59,438 nucleotides of DNA from an uncultured Lachnospiraceae bacterium (GTDB lineage: Bacteria; Bacillota; Clostridia; Lachnospirales; Lachnospiraceae), in contig CANRGB010000003.1 in NCBI GenBank assembly GCA_947630005.1, positions 1 through 59,438 on the forward strand. The letters are read 5' to 3'. Below the pieces are notes generated by a model, which was not told where the DNA came from, did no database searches, and was given only the letters and a program-made list of their open reading frames with translations. Positions within the stretch are counted from its first letter, which is position 1. Each line of letters starts with the position of its first letter. The translations under genes were made by a program, and so were the position numbers. Below, piece after piece: positions 24,155-32,374 of this stretch.

Positions 24155-25825
24155 ATGAAGACAAAGGAAGAACTGAAACGGCATCTTGCGCAGATCGATC
24201 ACAAGAGCTACAAGGCGTACCGGGAACTTGAAGGGGCGTATGAGTTCGGCGCGTACCAGTTGAGCATCGACCATGTGCAGGGGGATCCTTTCGCGACGCC
24301 GTCGAGAGTTCGGATTCTGTACAGGAATACCGGAAACATAGAAGAAAAATTTTTTGAGACAAAGGCCCGGAAAGCGGCCGCGGAGGATTTTCTTCTGCGC
24401 AGGCTGCACCGGAGCCTTCGCGCATCTTCCGGGGACGGGCGGAAGGGTTCCGGAAAGAGCGGACTGATCACGGCCTGCAGGGCAGGGCAGGAGGTGCTTG
24501 AGCGCACGGCCGTCCTGCTTTCGCGCGACGTCATAGAGGTGCGGATCGAGGTCGGTTTCCCGGCCTACGGGCGCACGATCGCCGCGCGGGAGCTGGAAGA
24601 GATCCTGTTCCGTGTGCTTCCGGAAGCGGCAGAGCAGGCGTTTGCCGCATGTCCGGATCTTCTGCGCGGGCTGACGAGGGCTGTGGAGCTGGCGGACGAT
24701 CAGGAATATCTGCGCGGCGAGCTGGAAAAGCGCGGACTGGTATCCTTTGTGGCGGACGGATCGATACTGCCGCGTGAGAGCGGGATTTCGCAGCGGCCGA
24801 TGAAGGACGCGGTGAAATTCAGAAGTCCGGACAGCCTGGCGGTGACGATGACGCTGCCTCACAGAGGAAAGCTCAGGGGAATGGGGATCCGACGCGGCGT
24901 CACGGTGATCGTGGGAGGCGGCTACCACGGCAAGTCCACGCTGCTGAAAGCCATTGAGCGCGGCGTGTACGATCATATCAGCGGCGACGGCCGGGAATAT
25001 GTGGTTACGGACAGAACCGCGTTCAAGCTGCGCGCGGAGGAAGGCCGGTGTATTCATCAGGAAGACATTTCCTTGTTTATCAGTCATCTTCCGAGCGGTA
25101 CGGATACGGTGCGCTTCGGGACGGAAAACGCGAGCGGCAGCACTTCCCAGGCCGCGAATACCGTGGAAGCGCTTGCCTGCGGCACACGCGTGCTCCTGAT
25201 CGACGAGGACACTTCCGCGACCAATTTCATGGTCAGGGATGAGCTGATGGCCCGTCTGGTCGCCGATGAGAAGGAGCCGATCACGCCGTTTATCCGCAAG
25301 GTGCGCGCACTGTACCAGGAGATTGGCGTGTCGACGGTACTGGTCGTGGGAAGTTCGGGCGCTTACCTGTCGGTGGCGGATACGGTCGTGCAGATGGACT
25401 GCTACGAGGCGAAGGACGTGACGGAGAAGGCGAAAGAACTCGCGCTGGAGCAGCCGGAGATTCCGGATGAAAAAGTAGGGAAGAAGGACTGGATCAGGTA
25501 TCCGGTACACAGAAAGAAAATCGAGAAAATGCGCGTCCACGGGTGGGACACGCTTTCGCTCGACCGGTCGGAGATCGATCTGCGCTATCTGGAGCAGATC
25601 ACGGACGAGACGCAGACAGCCGCGCTCGGCTACATTCTTCAGTATGTGCTTGAGCGGCTGGCCGACGGGAAAAAGAGCGCGGCCGCGCTTGCGCGCGAGG
25701 CCGCCGCGATACAGGAGAAAGACGGCCTTGCGGCCATGGTTCCGAAAAATTACGGGGCGGGAGCGCCGGCGGCCGTACGTGAGCAGGAGATACTCGCGGG
25801 GCTTGTGCGGTACCGGCAGCTGTAG
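24155..25825 (+). CDS. Predicted ATPase of the ABC class (PF09818-like)
   Basis: A 556-residue cytoplasmic protein of the single-chain ABC-class ATPase family. The N-terminal domain begins KEELKRHLAQIDHKSYKAYR. The P-loop is VGGGYHGKSTLLKAI, the signature-like part NASGSTSQAANTVEA, and Walker B RVLLIDEDTSATNFM. The family has no membrane domain; its function is poorly known. The ATG at 24155 is preferred to an upstream in-frame ATG (24035) because the promoter lies between them and conservation starts here. A purine-rich GGAGAGGAAG lies somewhat far upstream. Confidence 0.88.
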   Translation: MKTKEELKRHLAQIDHKSYKAYRELEGAYEFGAYQLSIDHVQGDPFATPSRVRILYRNTGNIEEKFFETKARKAAAEDFLLRRLHRSLRASSGDGRKGSGKSGLITACRAGQEVLERTAVLLSRDVIEVRIEVGFPAYGRTIAARELEEILFRVLPEAAEQAFAACPDLLRGLTRAVELADDQEYLRGELEKRGLVSFVADGSILPRESGISQRPMKDAVKFRSPDSLAVTMTLPHRGKLRGMGIRRGVTVIVGGGYHGKSTLLKAIERGVYDHISGDGREYVVTDRTAFKLRAEEGRCIHQEDISLFISHLPSGTDTVRFGTENASGSTSQAANTVEALACGTRVLLIDEDTSATNFMVRDELMARLVADEKEPITPFIRKVRALYQEIGVSTVLVVGSSGAYLSVADTVVQMDCYEAKDVTEKAKELALEQPEIPDEKVGKKDWIRYPVHRKKIEKMRVHGWDTLSLDRSEIDLRYLEQITDETQTAALGYILQYVLERLADGKKSAAALAREAAAIQEKDGLAAMVPKNYGAGAPAAVREQEILAGLVRYRQL

Positions 25826-25852
25826 GGTTTTTGTCAGGAAGGAGGGCGGAGC

Positions 25853-26905
25853 ATGCGTTTTCTGCATATAGCCGACGTACACCTCGGGGCTGCGCCGGAC
25901 GCGGGATTTGCCTGGGCGAAGGACAGGGGACGGGAGATCTGGGAGACTTTCCGAAGATGTATTGAAAAAGCGAATGAGGAGAAAACGGATCTGCTGCTGA
26001 TCGCGGGAGATCTGTTTCACCGTCAGCCGACCGCGCAGGAACTGAAAGAAGTCAACTATCTGTTTTCCACGCTGAAAAGGACCATGGTTGTCCTGATCGC
26101 CGGCAATCACGATTATCTGAGGCCGTCGTCCCCGTACCAGAGTTTTCCCTGGGGAAAGAATGTGGTCTGCCTGTTCTCCGGGGAATGTGAGAAGGTGCGT
26201 TTTCCGGAGCTGAAGACCGAGGTTTACGGGCTGAGCTATCATCAGCAGGAGATCACGGAGCCGCTCTATGACAGGATACAGGCGGAAAAAAACGACTATT
26301 TTAAGATCCTGCTCGCGCACGGCGGCGACGCAGGCCATATTCCGATTTCCAAAGAAGCGCTGGAGAAATCAGGATTTGACTACATCGCGCTGGGACATAT
26401 CCACAAACCGCAGGAGCTGATCCCGGGACTTGCGCGCTTTGCCGGGGCGCCGGAGCCGATTGACTGCAATGACGTCGGACCGCACGGCTGTATTCTCGGC
26501 GAGGTGCAGCGCAGGAAGGTGAAGCTGTCGTTCCTTGATCTGTGCTCCCGGATGTATCTGCACGAAGATGTGGAAGTCACGGAAGAGGATACGGCCTACT
26601 CCCTTCGCGAAAAGACGGCCGGCCTTGTTTTCCGGAAGGGACAGCAGAACATGTATAAGATCAGGCTGGTCGGGCAGAGGGATCCGCGTCTGCTGCCGGA
26701 TCTGCGCGAGTATAAGAAGTGCGGCAGGATCGTGGAGATCGAGGATGAAACGACGCCGGCTTTTCATATCGAGGAGCTCAGGGAACAGTACCGCGGGCAG
26801 CTGATCGGAAACTTTATCGAGAGCTTCGGCGAGGAACCGAGGGGAATCGTGGAGGAAAAGGCGCTGCGCTACGGTCTGGAAGCTTTGCTTTACGGAAAAC
26901 CATGA
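25853..26905 (+). CDS. SbcD/YhaO-like DNA-repair metallophosphoesterase
   Basis: A 350-residue calcineurin-like phosphoesterase. Metal-binding motifs are HIADVHLG, IAGDLFHR, AGNHDYL, LLAHGG and LGHIHKPQ. It probably forms an Mre11/Rad50-like nuclease complex with the next gene. The C-terminal 100 residues would be the cap/partner-binding region. AGGAGG precedes the ATG. Confidence 0.9.
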   Translation: MRFLHIADVHLGAAPDAGFAWAKDRGREIWETFRRCIEKANEEKTDLLLIAGDLFHRQPTAQELKEVNYLFSTLKRTMVVLIAGNHDYLRPSSPYQSFPWGKNVVCLFSGECEKVRFPELKTEVYGLSYHQQEITEPLYDRIQAEKNDYFKILLAHGGDAGHIPISKEALEKSGFDYIALGHIHKPQELIPGLARFAGAPEPIDCNDVGPHGCILGEVQRRKVKLSFLDLCSRMYLHEDVEVTEEDTAYSLREKTAGLVFRKGQQNMYKIRLVGQRDPRLLPDLREYKKCGRIVEIEDETTPAFHIEELREQYRGQLIGNFIESFGEEPRGIVEEKALRYGLEALLYGKP

Positions 26906-26973
26906 TACATAAGGTGCCGGGGCCGGATTTTCTCTGACTTCGGCACTGCTGCATACAGGTATGGGGGAACTGG

Positions 26974-28482
26974 ATGGAGATACAGGAATTACATCTGAAG
27001 CATTACGGTAAATTTAAAGATCACCGGATCACGCTGCAGCCGGGGATCAATATCATATACGGAAAGAACGAGACGGGAAAGACCACGATTCACTCTTTCA
27101 TCCGCGCGATGCTGTTCGGCTTTCCAGGGGGGCGCGGCCGCCAGCCGAAAACGGATGAGTACAGCCTGCGCCGGCCGTGGGAGGATCCGGCGTATTTCGC
27201 GGGAAGCATGACGGTTCTGGAAGAGGAGGAAACGTACCAGATTGACCGGAATTTTAACCGGGAACAGCCGTCCTGCACGGTGGTGAACCGCTCGCGTGCC
27301 CAGGAAGTCCCGGACGGGGAGAAGGAGATCCGCCGGTTTCTGGGAGGGATGAGCGAGGCGGCTTTTGGCAGCACGCTGTTTGTCCGGCAGGCCCGCGCGG
27401 AGACCGGCGAGGCGCTGGCGGAAGAACTGCGCGGATTCCTGGTGAATTATGACACGTCGCTTGATCTGCAGACGGATGTCTCAAAAGCGCTGCAGAGCCT
27501 TCAGAAGAAAAAGAAGCAGTTTGCCCGGCAGAGGAAGGCGGAAGAGGAACTGCTGGAGGAACAGATCGGACGGCGCCAGGCGGAGGCGGATTATGTCCGC
27601 AGGGAGATCAGCGCTCTGAAGGAGAAAGAACAGGAACTGCTTGACTCTCTGGCCCGGCAGTTTCCGCAGGAGGATCTTCCGGACGGGGAGACAAAAGAAA
27701 AAGACAGGAACTACCGGATCATGACAGAGGCGGTTCTGGTGGCGGCCGCCCTGCTCGCGTTCGCGATGGCATGGCTGTTCCGCATACCGCAGCTGCGCTT
27801 TTTTCTCTGTATGTTTGCCGCCGTGTTTCTCGCCCTGGTGTTTCCGGTACATAAGCTTTTGTCCGTCAGCGAGGACGACGGATGGGACGACCGGACGGAG
27901 GAGCAGGACCGTCAGATGGAGCCGGTCAGAGAACAGCTGCAGAGCCGGGAGGAGAAATATCAGCAGCTTCAGAACGAGCTGGAAGCGCTTTATCAGGAAC
28001 ATATGAAGACGGAGGGAACCGCGCTTGAGATCGAGGCGCTGAATCTGGCGATCGACCGGATCGCCGGCCTCTCGGCGTCCGTCTTTCAGGAGTCAGGCGG
28101 CGATCTGGCGCGGAAAATGTCCGGGATACTGGCGCAGATCACGGGAGGAAGATACAAAAGAGTGTCGCTGAACGAGTCGCTGGAGATCCGGGTCCAGTCA
28201 AAAGGCAGGCTGCTCGGACTGCAGGAATTAAGCTTTGGGACAATCCAGCAGGTTTATTTCGCGCTGCGGGCCGCGGCCGGGGAGCTGCTGGCAAAGGGGA
28301 AACCGCTTCCTCTGATTCTTGACGAGCCGTTCGCGATGTACGACGACGCGCGGCTTACGGCGGTGCTGAAGTGGCTGTATCACAGCGGCCGTCAGGTGAT
28401 CCTCTTTACCTGTCAGGACAGGGAGCTCAGGATTCTTGAGAAAATAAAGGCCGCGGCACAGGACGCGGACGAAGGTTCGTGA
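26974..28482 (+). CDS. Short SbcC/YhaN-like ATPase with membrane segments
   Basis: A 502-residue Rad50-type ATPase, much shorter than Bacillus YhaN (over 900). The N-lobe has HLKHYGKF and P-loop YGKNETGKTTIHSF. The C-lobe has the signature-like ELSFGTIQQVYFALRAAAG and Walker B PLPLILDEPFAMYDD. Between them are only short coiled coils broken by two hydrophobic helices (around 245-285, VLVAAALLAFAMAWLF and FFLCMFAAVFLALVFPV), so the protein may be membrane-anchored instead of carrying a long arm. It follows the SbcD-like gene. Confidence 0.85.
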   Translation: MEIQELHLKHYGKFKDHRITLQPGINIIYGKNETGKTTIHSFIRAMLFGFPGGRGRQPKTDEYSLRRPWEDPAYFAGSMTVLEEEETYQIDRNFNREQPSCTVVNRSRAQEVPDGEKEIRRFLGGMSEAAFGSTLFVRQARAETGEALAEELRGFLVNYDTSLDLQTDVSKALQSLQKKKKQFARQRKAEEELLEEQIGRRQAEADYVRREISALKEKEQELLDSLARQFPQEDLPDGETKEKDRNYRIMTEAVLVAAALLAFAMAWLFRIPQLRFFLCMFAAVFLALVFPVHKLLSVSEDDGWDDRTEEQDRQMEPVREQLQSREEKYQQLQNELEALYQEHMKTEGTALEIEALNLAIDRIAGLSASVFQESGGDLARKMSGILAQITGGRYKRVSLNESLEIRVQSKGRLLGLQELSFGTIQQVYFALRAAAGELLAKGKPLPLILDEPFAMYDDARLTAVLKWLYHSGRQVILFTCQDRELRILEKIKAAAQDADEGS

Positions 28483-28497
28483 TTTTGGGAGGAAGCT

Positions 28498-29331
28498 ATG
28501 GCAGAACATGTATATCTGGGGTGTCATCTCTCCTGCGCGAAGGGATTTTTACATATGGGAAAAGAGGCGGTCTCGATCGGGGCCGACACGTTCCAGTTTT
28601 TCACGAGGAATCCCAGAGGAAGCAGGGCGAAGGAACTAAAAGAAAAAGATGTGGAGGCGTATCTGGCGTACGCCGCGGAACACGGAATCGGTACGATTGT
28701 GGCGCATGCCCCGTATACGCTGAATCCCTGCTCGGCGGACGAGCACGTGAGAGAATTCGCCCGGATGACGATGAAGGATGATCTGGAACGTATGGAGTAT
28801 CTTCCGGGCAATGTCTATAATTTTCATCCGGGAAGCCATGTGGGACAGGGGATCGGGCAGGGGATCATACAGATTGCGGATATGCTGAATGAGATTCTGA
28901 GGCCGGGTCAGCGCACGACGGTGCTGCTTGAGACGATGTCGGGGAAAGGAAGCGAGGTGGGAAGCCGTTTTGAGGAGCTGGCGGCGATCCTGGAGCGTGT
29001 GAATCTGAGCGAGTACATGGGCGTATGCCTGGACACCTGTCATGTTTATGACGCGGGGTACGATATTGTCGGCCATCTGGACGAGGTTCTCGACGAATTT
29101 GACCGGGTGATCGGGCTTGACCGGCTGCGGGCCGTTCACGTCAACGACAGCAAAAATCCTTTCGCGAGCCACAAAGACCGCCATGAGAAGATCGGACAGG
29201 GAGCGCTGGGGTTCGAGGCTCTTTACCGCGTGGTTCATCATCCGAGGCTTGCGCATCTGCCGTTCTGTCTGGAGACCCCGAACGAACTGCCGGGCTATGA
29301 AGCGGAGATCCGGATGCTGCGGGGAGTCTGA
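28498..29331 (+). CDS. nfo: Endonuclease IV (AP endonuclease)
   Basis: A 277-residue TIM-barrel, zinc-dependent enzyme that cuts DNA at abasic sites. Signatures: [58 protein letters not shown] and VHVNDSKN. Length is normal. It sits 15 bases after the SbcC-like gene, completing a DNA-repair operon. Confidence 0.95.
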   Translation: MAEHVYLGCHLSCAKGFLHMGKEAVSIGADTFQFFTRNPRGSRAKELKEKDVEAYLAYAAEHGIGTIVAHAPYTLNPCSADEHVREFARMTMKDDLERMEYLPGNVYNFHPGSHVGQGIGQGIIQIADMLNEILRPGQRTTVLLETMSGKGSEVGSRFEELAAILERVNLSEYMGVCLDTCHVYDAGYDIVGHLDEVLDEFDRVIGLDRLRAVHVNDSKNPFASHKDRHEKIGQGALGFEALYRVVHHPRLAHLPFCLETPNELPGYEAEIRMLRGV

Positions 29332-29348
29332 CTGCCCGGAGGCAAAAA

Positions 29349-29372
29349 AGCCGGACCTGCGGAAAAGTCCGG
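29349..29372 (-). terminator. Hairpin terminating leftward transcription (prs)
   Basis: GCCGGAC pairs with GTCCGGC around a 10-base loop. The plus strand has AAAAAA before it, so the T-tract is on the minus strand. It closes the prs transcript beyond the double-hairpin element and may also stall nfo readthrough. Confidence 0.7.
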
Positions 29373-29458
29373 CGGCATACCGCGCTTCATTTTCATAATT
29401 TTCGAAAATTTCAGGGATAGAAAGAACCCGTCCGGGTTCCATCTGTCCCTGTTGTCTG

Positions 29459-29552
29459 TTTTATGCGCAGGCCCGCATATGGAGATTAGCTGCTGACGCA
29501 GCATGCGGGCCGCGCAGACGGGCAGGAGGGAAAAACCGCCTCCTGCCCGATT
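29459..29552 (-). repeat. Dispersed double-hairpin element, copy 3
   Basis: On the minus strand: hairpin I GGGCAGGAGG with CCTCCTGCCC, then hairpin II with outer stem CCCGCAT/ATGCGGG around GCTGCGTCAGCAGC, then CCTGCGCATAAAA. It begins 7 bases after the prs stop. Confidence 0.8.
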
Positions 29553-29558
29553 GGAATC

Positions 29559-30737
29559 TTATTTCACCTTTTTTCTTTTCTCAAGGAAGTGATTGATACG
29601 CGCCGTCGGATTCAGCAGTTCGCTGACGGATCCGTCGTGATTCAGCGTGTCGATCAGGAGCGCGATATACTTGCTCAGATCGCAGCCCGTATAGTAGGGT
29701 TTCTCCAGAAGCTCCGGCGACTGATAGACAAGGTTGGTCGTGAGCAGCGCGTAGAACTGCCCCTGCAGGTAGGCTTTGTCGAATTTCTCCAGACCGTTGG
29801 TAAACAGTCCGAATGTGGAGCAGAGGAAGATACGGTCGGCCTTGCGCTTCTTAAGTTCCACCGCGACCTCCAGCATACTGTCGCCGGACGAGATCATATC
29901 GTCCAGGATCACGACATCCTTGCCCGTGACGTCCGCGCCGAGAAATTCATGCGCCACGATGGGATTCCGGCCGTTCACAATGTGCGTGTAATCACGACGT
30001 TTGTAGAACATACCCATATCGACGCCAAGGACGTTGGCCATGTAGATTGCGCGTCCCGCGGCTCCTTCATCGGGGCTGATGATCATCAGGCGGTCCGGCG
30101 AGATCTCCAGATCCGGGGCCGCGCGGAACAGCCCTTTGATAAACTGGTAGATGGGCTGGATCGTCTCGAACCCGTGAAGCGGGATCGCGTTCTGGACTCT
30201 CGGGTCATGGGCGTCGAAGGTGAGGATATTGTCGACCCCCATCTTTTCAAGTTCCTGAAGCGCAAGCGCGCAGTCGAGAGATTCCCGGCCGGTGCGCTTA
30301 TGCTGACGGCTCTCGTACAGATACGGCATGATGACGTTGATCCGCCGCGCTTTGCCGCCGACAGCCGCGATGATACGTTTTAAATCCTGAAAATGGTCGT
30401 CCGGAGACATGCGGTTCGTGTGTCCGAACAGAGAGTAGGTCAGACTGTAATTGCAGACATCCACCAGAATAAAAAGATCGCAGCCGCGGACCGTATCGTT
30501 GATCAGTCCTTTTGCCTCGCCGGATCCGAATCGCGGCACTTTTGTGTCGATCAGGTAGGAGTCTCTGGAATAAGTCTGAAGAAGAGGGTTTCCTTTGTGT
30601 TCGTGTTCGCGTTCCCTGCGCCACTGTACGATATGGGCATCAATTTTCTTTCCGAGCATCTCACAGCTTTGCAGCGCAATGATGCCAAGTTCACCGACAG
30701 GGATCGTCTCGAGATTTCGTTCGAATGCAGACTGCAT
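29559..30737 (-). CDS. prs: Ribose-phosphate pyrophosphokinase
   Basis: A 392-residue PRPP synthetase, making PRPP for purine, pyrimidine, His and Trp synthesis. Visible motifs: MPYLYESRQHKRTGRESL, DAHDPRVQNA, ISPDEGAAGRA and the PRPP loop VVILDDMISSGDSM. It is about 75 residues longer than the classical enzyme, as in the clostridial long form. The ATG follows ACGGAGG. Confidence 0.93.
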   Translation of the reverse strand: MQSAFERNLETIPVGELGIIALQSCEMLGKKIDAHIVQWRREREHEHKGNPLLQTYSRDSYLIDTKVPRFGSGEAKGLINDTVRGCDLFILVDVCNYSLTYSLFGHTNRMSPDDHFQDLKRIIAAVGGKARRINVIMPYLYESRQHKRTGRESLDCALALQELEKMGVDNILTFDAHDPRVQNAIPLHGFETIQPIYQFIKGLFRAAPDLEISPDRLMIISPDEGAAGRAIYMANVLGVDMGMFYKRRDYTHIVNGRNPIVAHEFLGADVTGKDVVILDDMISSGDSMLEVAVELKKRKADRIFLCSTFGLFTNGLEKFDKAYLQGQFYALLTTNLVYQSPELLEKPYYTGCDLSKYIALLIDTLNHDGSVSELLNPTARINHFLEKRKKVK

Positions 30738-30842
30738 ATAGTAATCCTCCGTAAAAAAACAGCAGATAATACTGCCTTATAAGTGATGACGTCAGATAAT
30801 TAAATTGCCTGCTTTGTATTACCATAAAAAACCTACAGTTTC

Positions 30843-30870
30843 ATTCTATCATAAATCAGTCGGCGGTCAA
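30843..30870 (-). promoter_or_regulatory. Promoter of prs
   Basis: On the minus strand: -35 TTGACC (30865-30870), 16-base spacer, -10 TAGAAT (30843-30848), giving a leader of about 100 bases. The rest of the 331-base divergent gap is AT-rich, with a perfect palindrome ATGATATCAT near 30959-30968 on the side of the five-gene operon; no clear promoter for that operon was found. Confidence 0.65.
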
Positions 30871-31068
30871 GTATCGGATTGTATTTATTTCAATAATTAT
30901 CGACGGCACGGAACTATGGGTATGACTCGGAAAATTTTTATAGATGTTTTTCACAAATTATGATATCATGGCAGTGGGTAAATTCAGAAAAAGCAACAGA
31001 ACAAAAGAGGCTGTCGGCTTCCCGTGATATTGACGCGCTGACGGCCGGCAGAACAGGAGAGAAGCGAT

Positions 31069-32310
31069 ATGTTTAAATACTCAAAGAACGATCTGCTGAG
31101 AGCTTCCTGTATCGGCCAGCAGACGACCGTTACGGCGGCGGATCACAGCGAGGTGACGGGCGTGCTCAGGCAGATCGATATCAGCGGGCTGACTGTGGCG
31201 GAGTACAAAACCGGCCTTGAGATCAAAATACGGTTTGACGACATAGAGACGGCGGCTTTCGGGAACGCGTCGGCCAGACGGCAGATGGATCATCTTGAAC
31301 TGGCACGTTTTCAGAAACAGTGCGAGCGGACCGCGGAGCAGGCGAATCTTACGCTGTCCCGCATGTTTAAGACGGAGCTGGCCGCTCTGGCGCAAAGCTG
31401 CGGCGACTGGGACATAAAAGAATATCTGGAGGCGGAGATCGGCAATACGGCTTCCCTGTATTCGGCGGAGGAATGTGAGAATTTATATGATTTTCACTTT
31501 AAGGATGAGCGCTTTTGTTCCCGACCGGAATTTGCCGCCGCCGTGGCGGAAGCGATGGTACTGTACAGGATGAGAAGGTTTGACAAAGCGGCGGCCCTGA
31601 TCCTCGGGTCGTCAGGAACAGCGAAACCGACGGACACGGCGCTGGCAATGGCATGCCTGGCGTCGCAGATGAGGAACAGGACAGGAGCGCTGTACTGGCT
31701 TGAACGGTACTATCTGAAAGGGCTGGAGACGAAGATCTCCCTGGACAATGTCTGGTGGCTTTATCTCAGGCTCTGCGGAAGGTATTCCGCCTATGAGGGC
31801 GCATGCCGGATGCTGGAGGCCGTCACGCAGGATAATCCCGGACTGGCGGTCAGAAGTCTGGCGTATCTGCTGCTGATAAACAACAACAGCGGTTTTGCCA
31901 TGCAGCTTCTGGATTACGCGGACGACGTTCTGAACGCGAACGAGGCGCTTGAACTGGTCGAGCGCAACTCGGTATATCTGATATCGGACCGGGACAACAA
32001 TTACCGCCGGTATGTGAAATGCGCCGGCAAGATAATCCGGGAAGGAGAACTGCGCATCTACGGGGATGAGGAAGATATCTGCGGCTATGTGTACGATTAT
32101 GTCCCGGACAGAGAATTCGGCTTTATCGTGGGGTGTGATCTGATCAGTTATTTCTTCCGCCGTGAGTCCGTCATGTCGGACAATGTAAACGAACGGATAA
32201 AAAGCAATATCTGTTCGTTCCGGTCTGTGGAAGAGGAAGAGCCGGTCATGGTGACCTTCAAAAGAACGCCGGAAAGCAAGCGCTCTTACAATGCGGTGAA
32301 TATTGTTTAA
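31069..32310 (+). CDS. Sm-like / helical / cold-shock-like protein, first gene of the five-gene operon
   Basis: A 413-residue protein of no known named family. Residues about 10-62 (TVTAADHSEVTGVLRQID, then LEIKIRFDDIE) look like a small Sm/LSm beta barrel. The middle (about 70-330) is helical with TPR-like pairs (YRMRRFDKAAALIL, GALYWLERYY). The C-terminus (about 337-413) fits a cold-shock/OB pattern: GYVYDYVPDREFGFI, YFFRRES and a final KRSYNAVNIV. Both ends are RNA-binding-type folds by pattern; this is inference. Start ATG follows AGGAGAG. It probably binds RNA and feeds into the downstream Hsp70 and HEPN-STAND proteins. Confidence 0.75.
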   Translation: MFKYSKNDLLRASCIGQQTTVTAADHSEVTGVLRQIDISGLTVAEYKTGLEIKIRFDDIETAAFGNASARRQMDHLELARFQKQCERTAEQANLTLSRMFKTELAALAQSCGDWDIKEYLEAEIGNTASLYSAEECENLYDFHFKDERFCSRPEFAAAVAEAMVLYRMRRFDKAAALILGSSGTAKPTDTALAMACLASQMRNRTGALYWLERYYLKGLETKISLDNVWWLYLRLCGRYSAYEGACRMLEAVTQDNPGLAVRSLAYLLLINNNSGFAMQLLDYADDVLNANEALELVERNSVYLISDRDNNYRRYVKCAGKIIREGELRIYGDEEDICGYVYDYVPDREFGFIVGCDLISYFFRRESVMSDNVNERIKSNICSFRSVEEEEPVMVTFKRTPESKRSYNAVNIV

Positions 32311-32374
32311 AAACAGCGGTTCCGCGCGGGCGGCGGCGCCTTCCGAAGCGGAATCGGTATGAAGGAGGAAAAGA

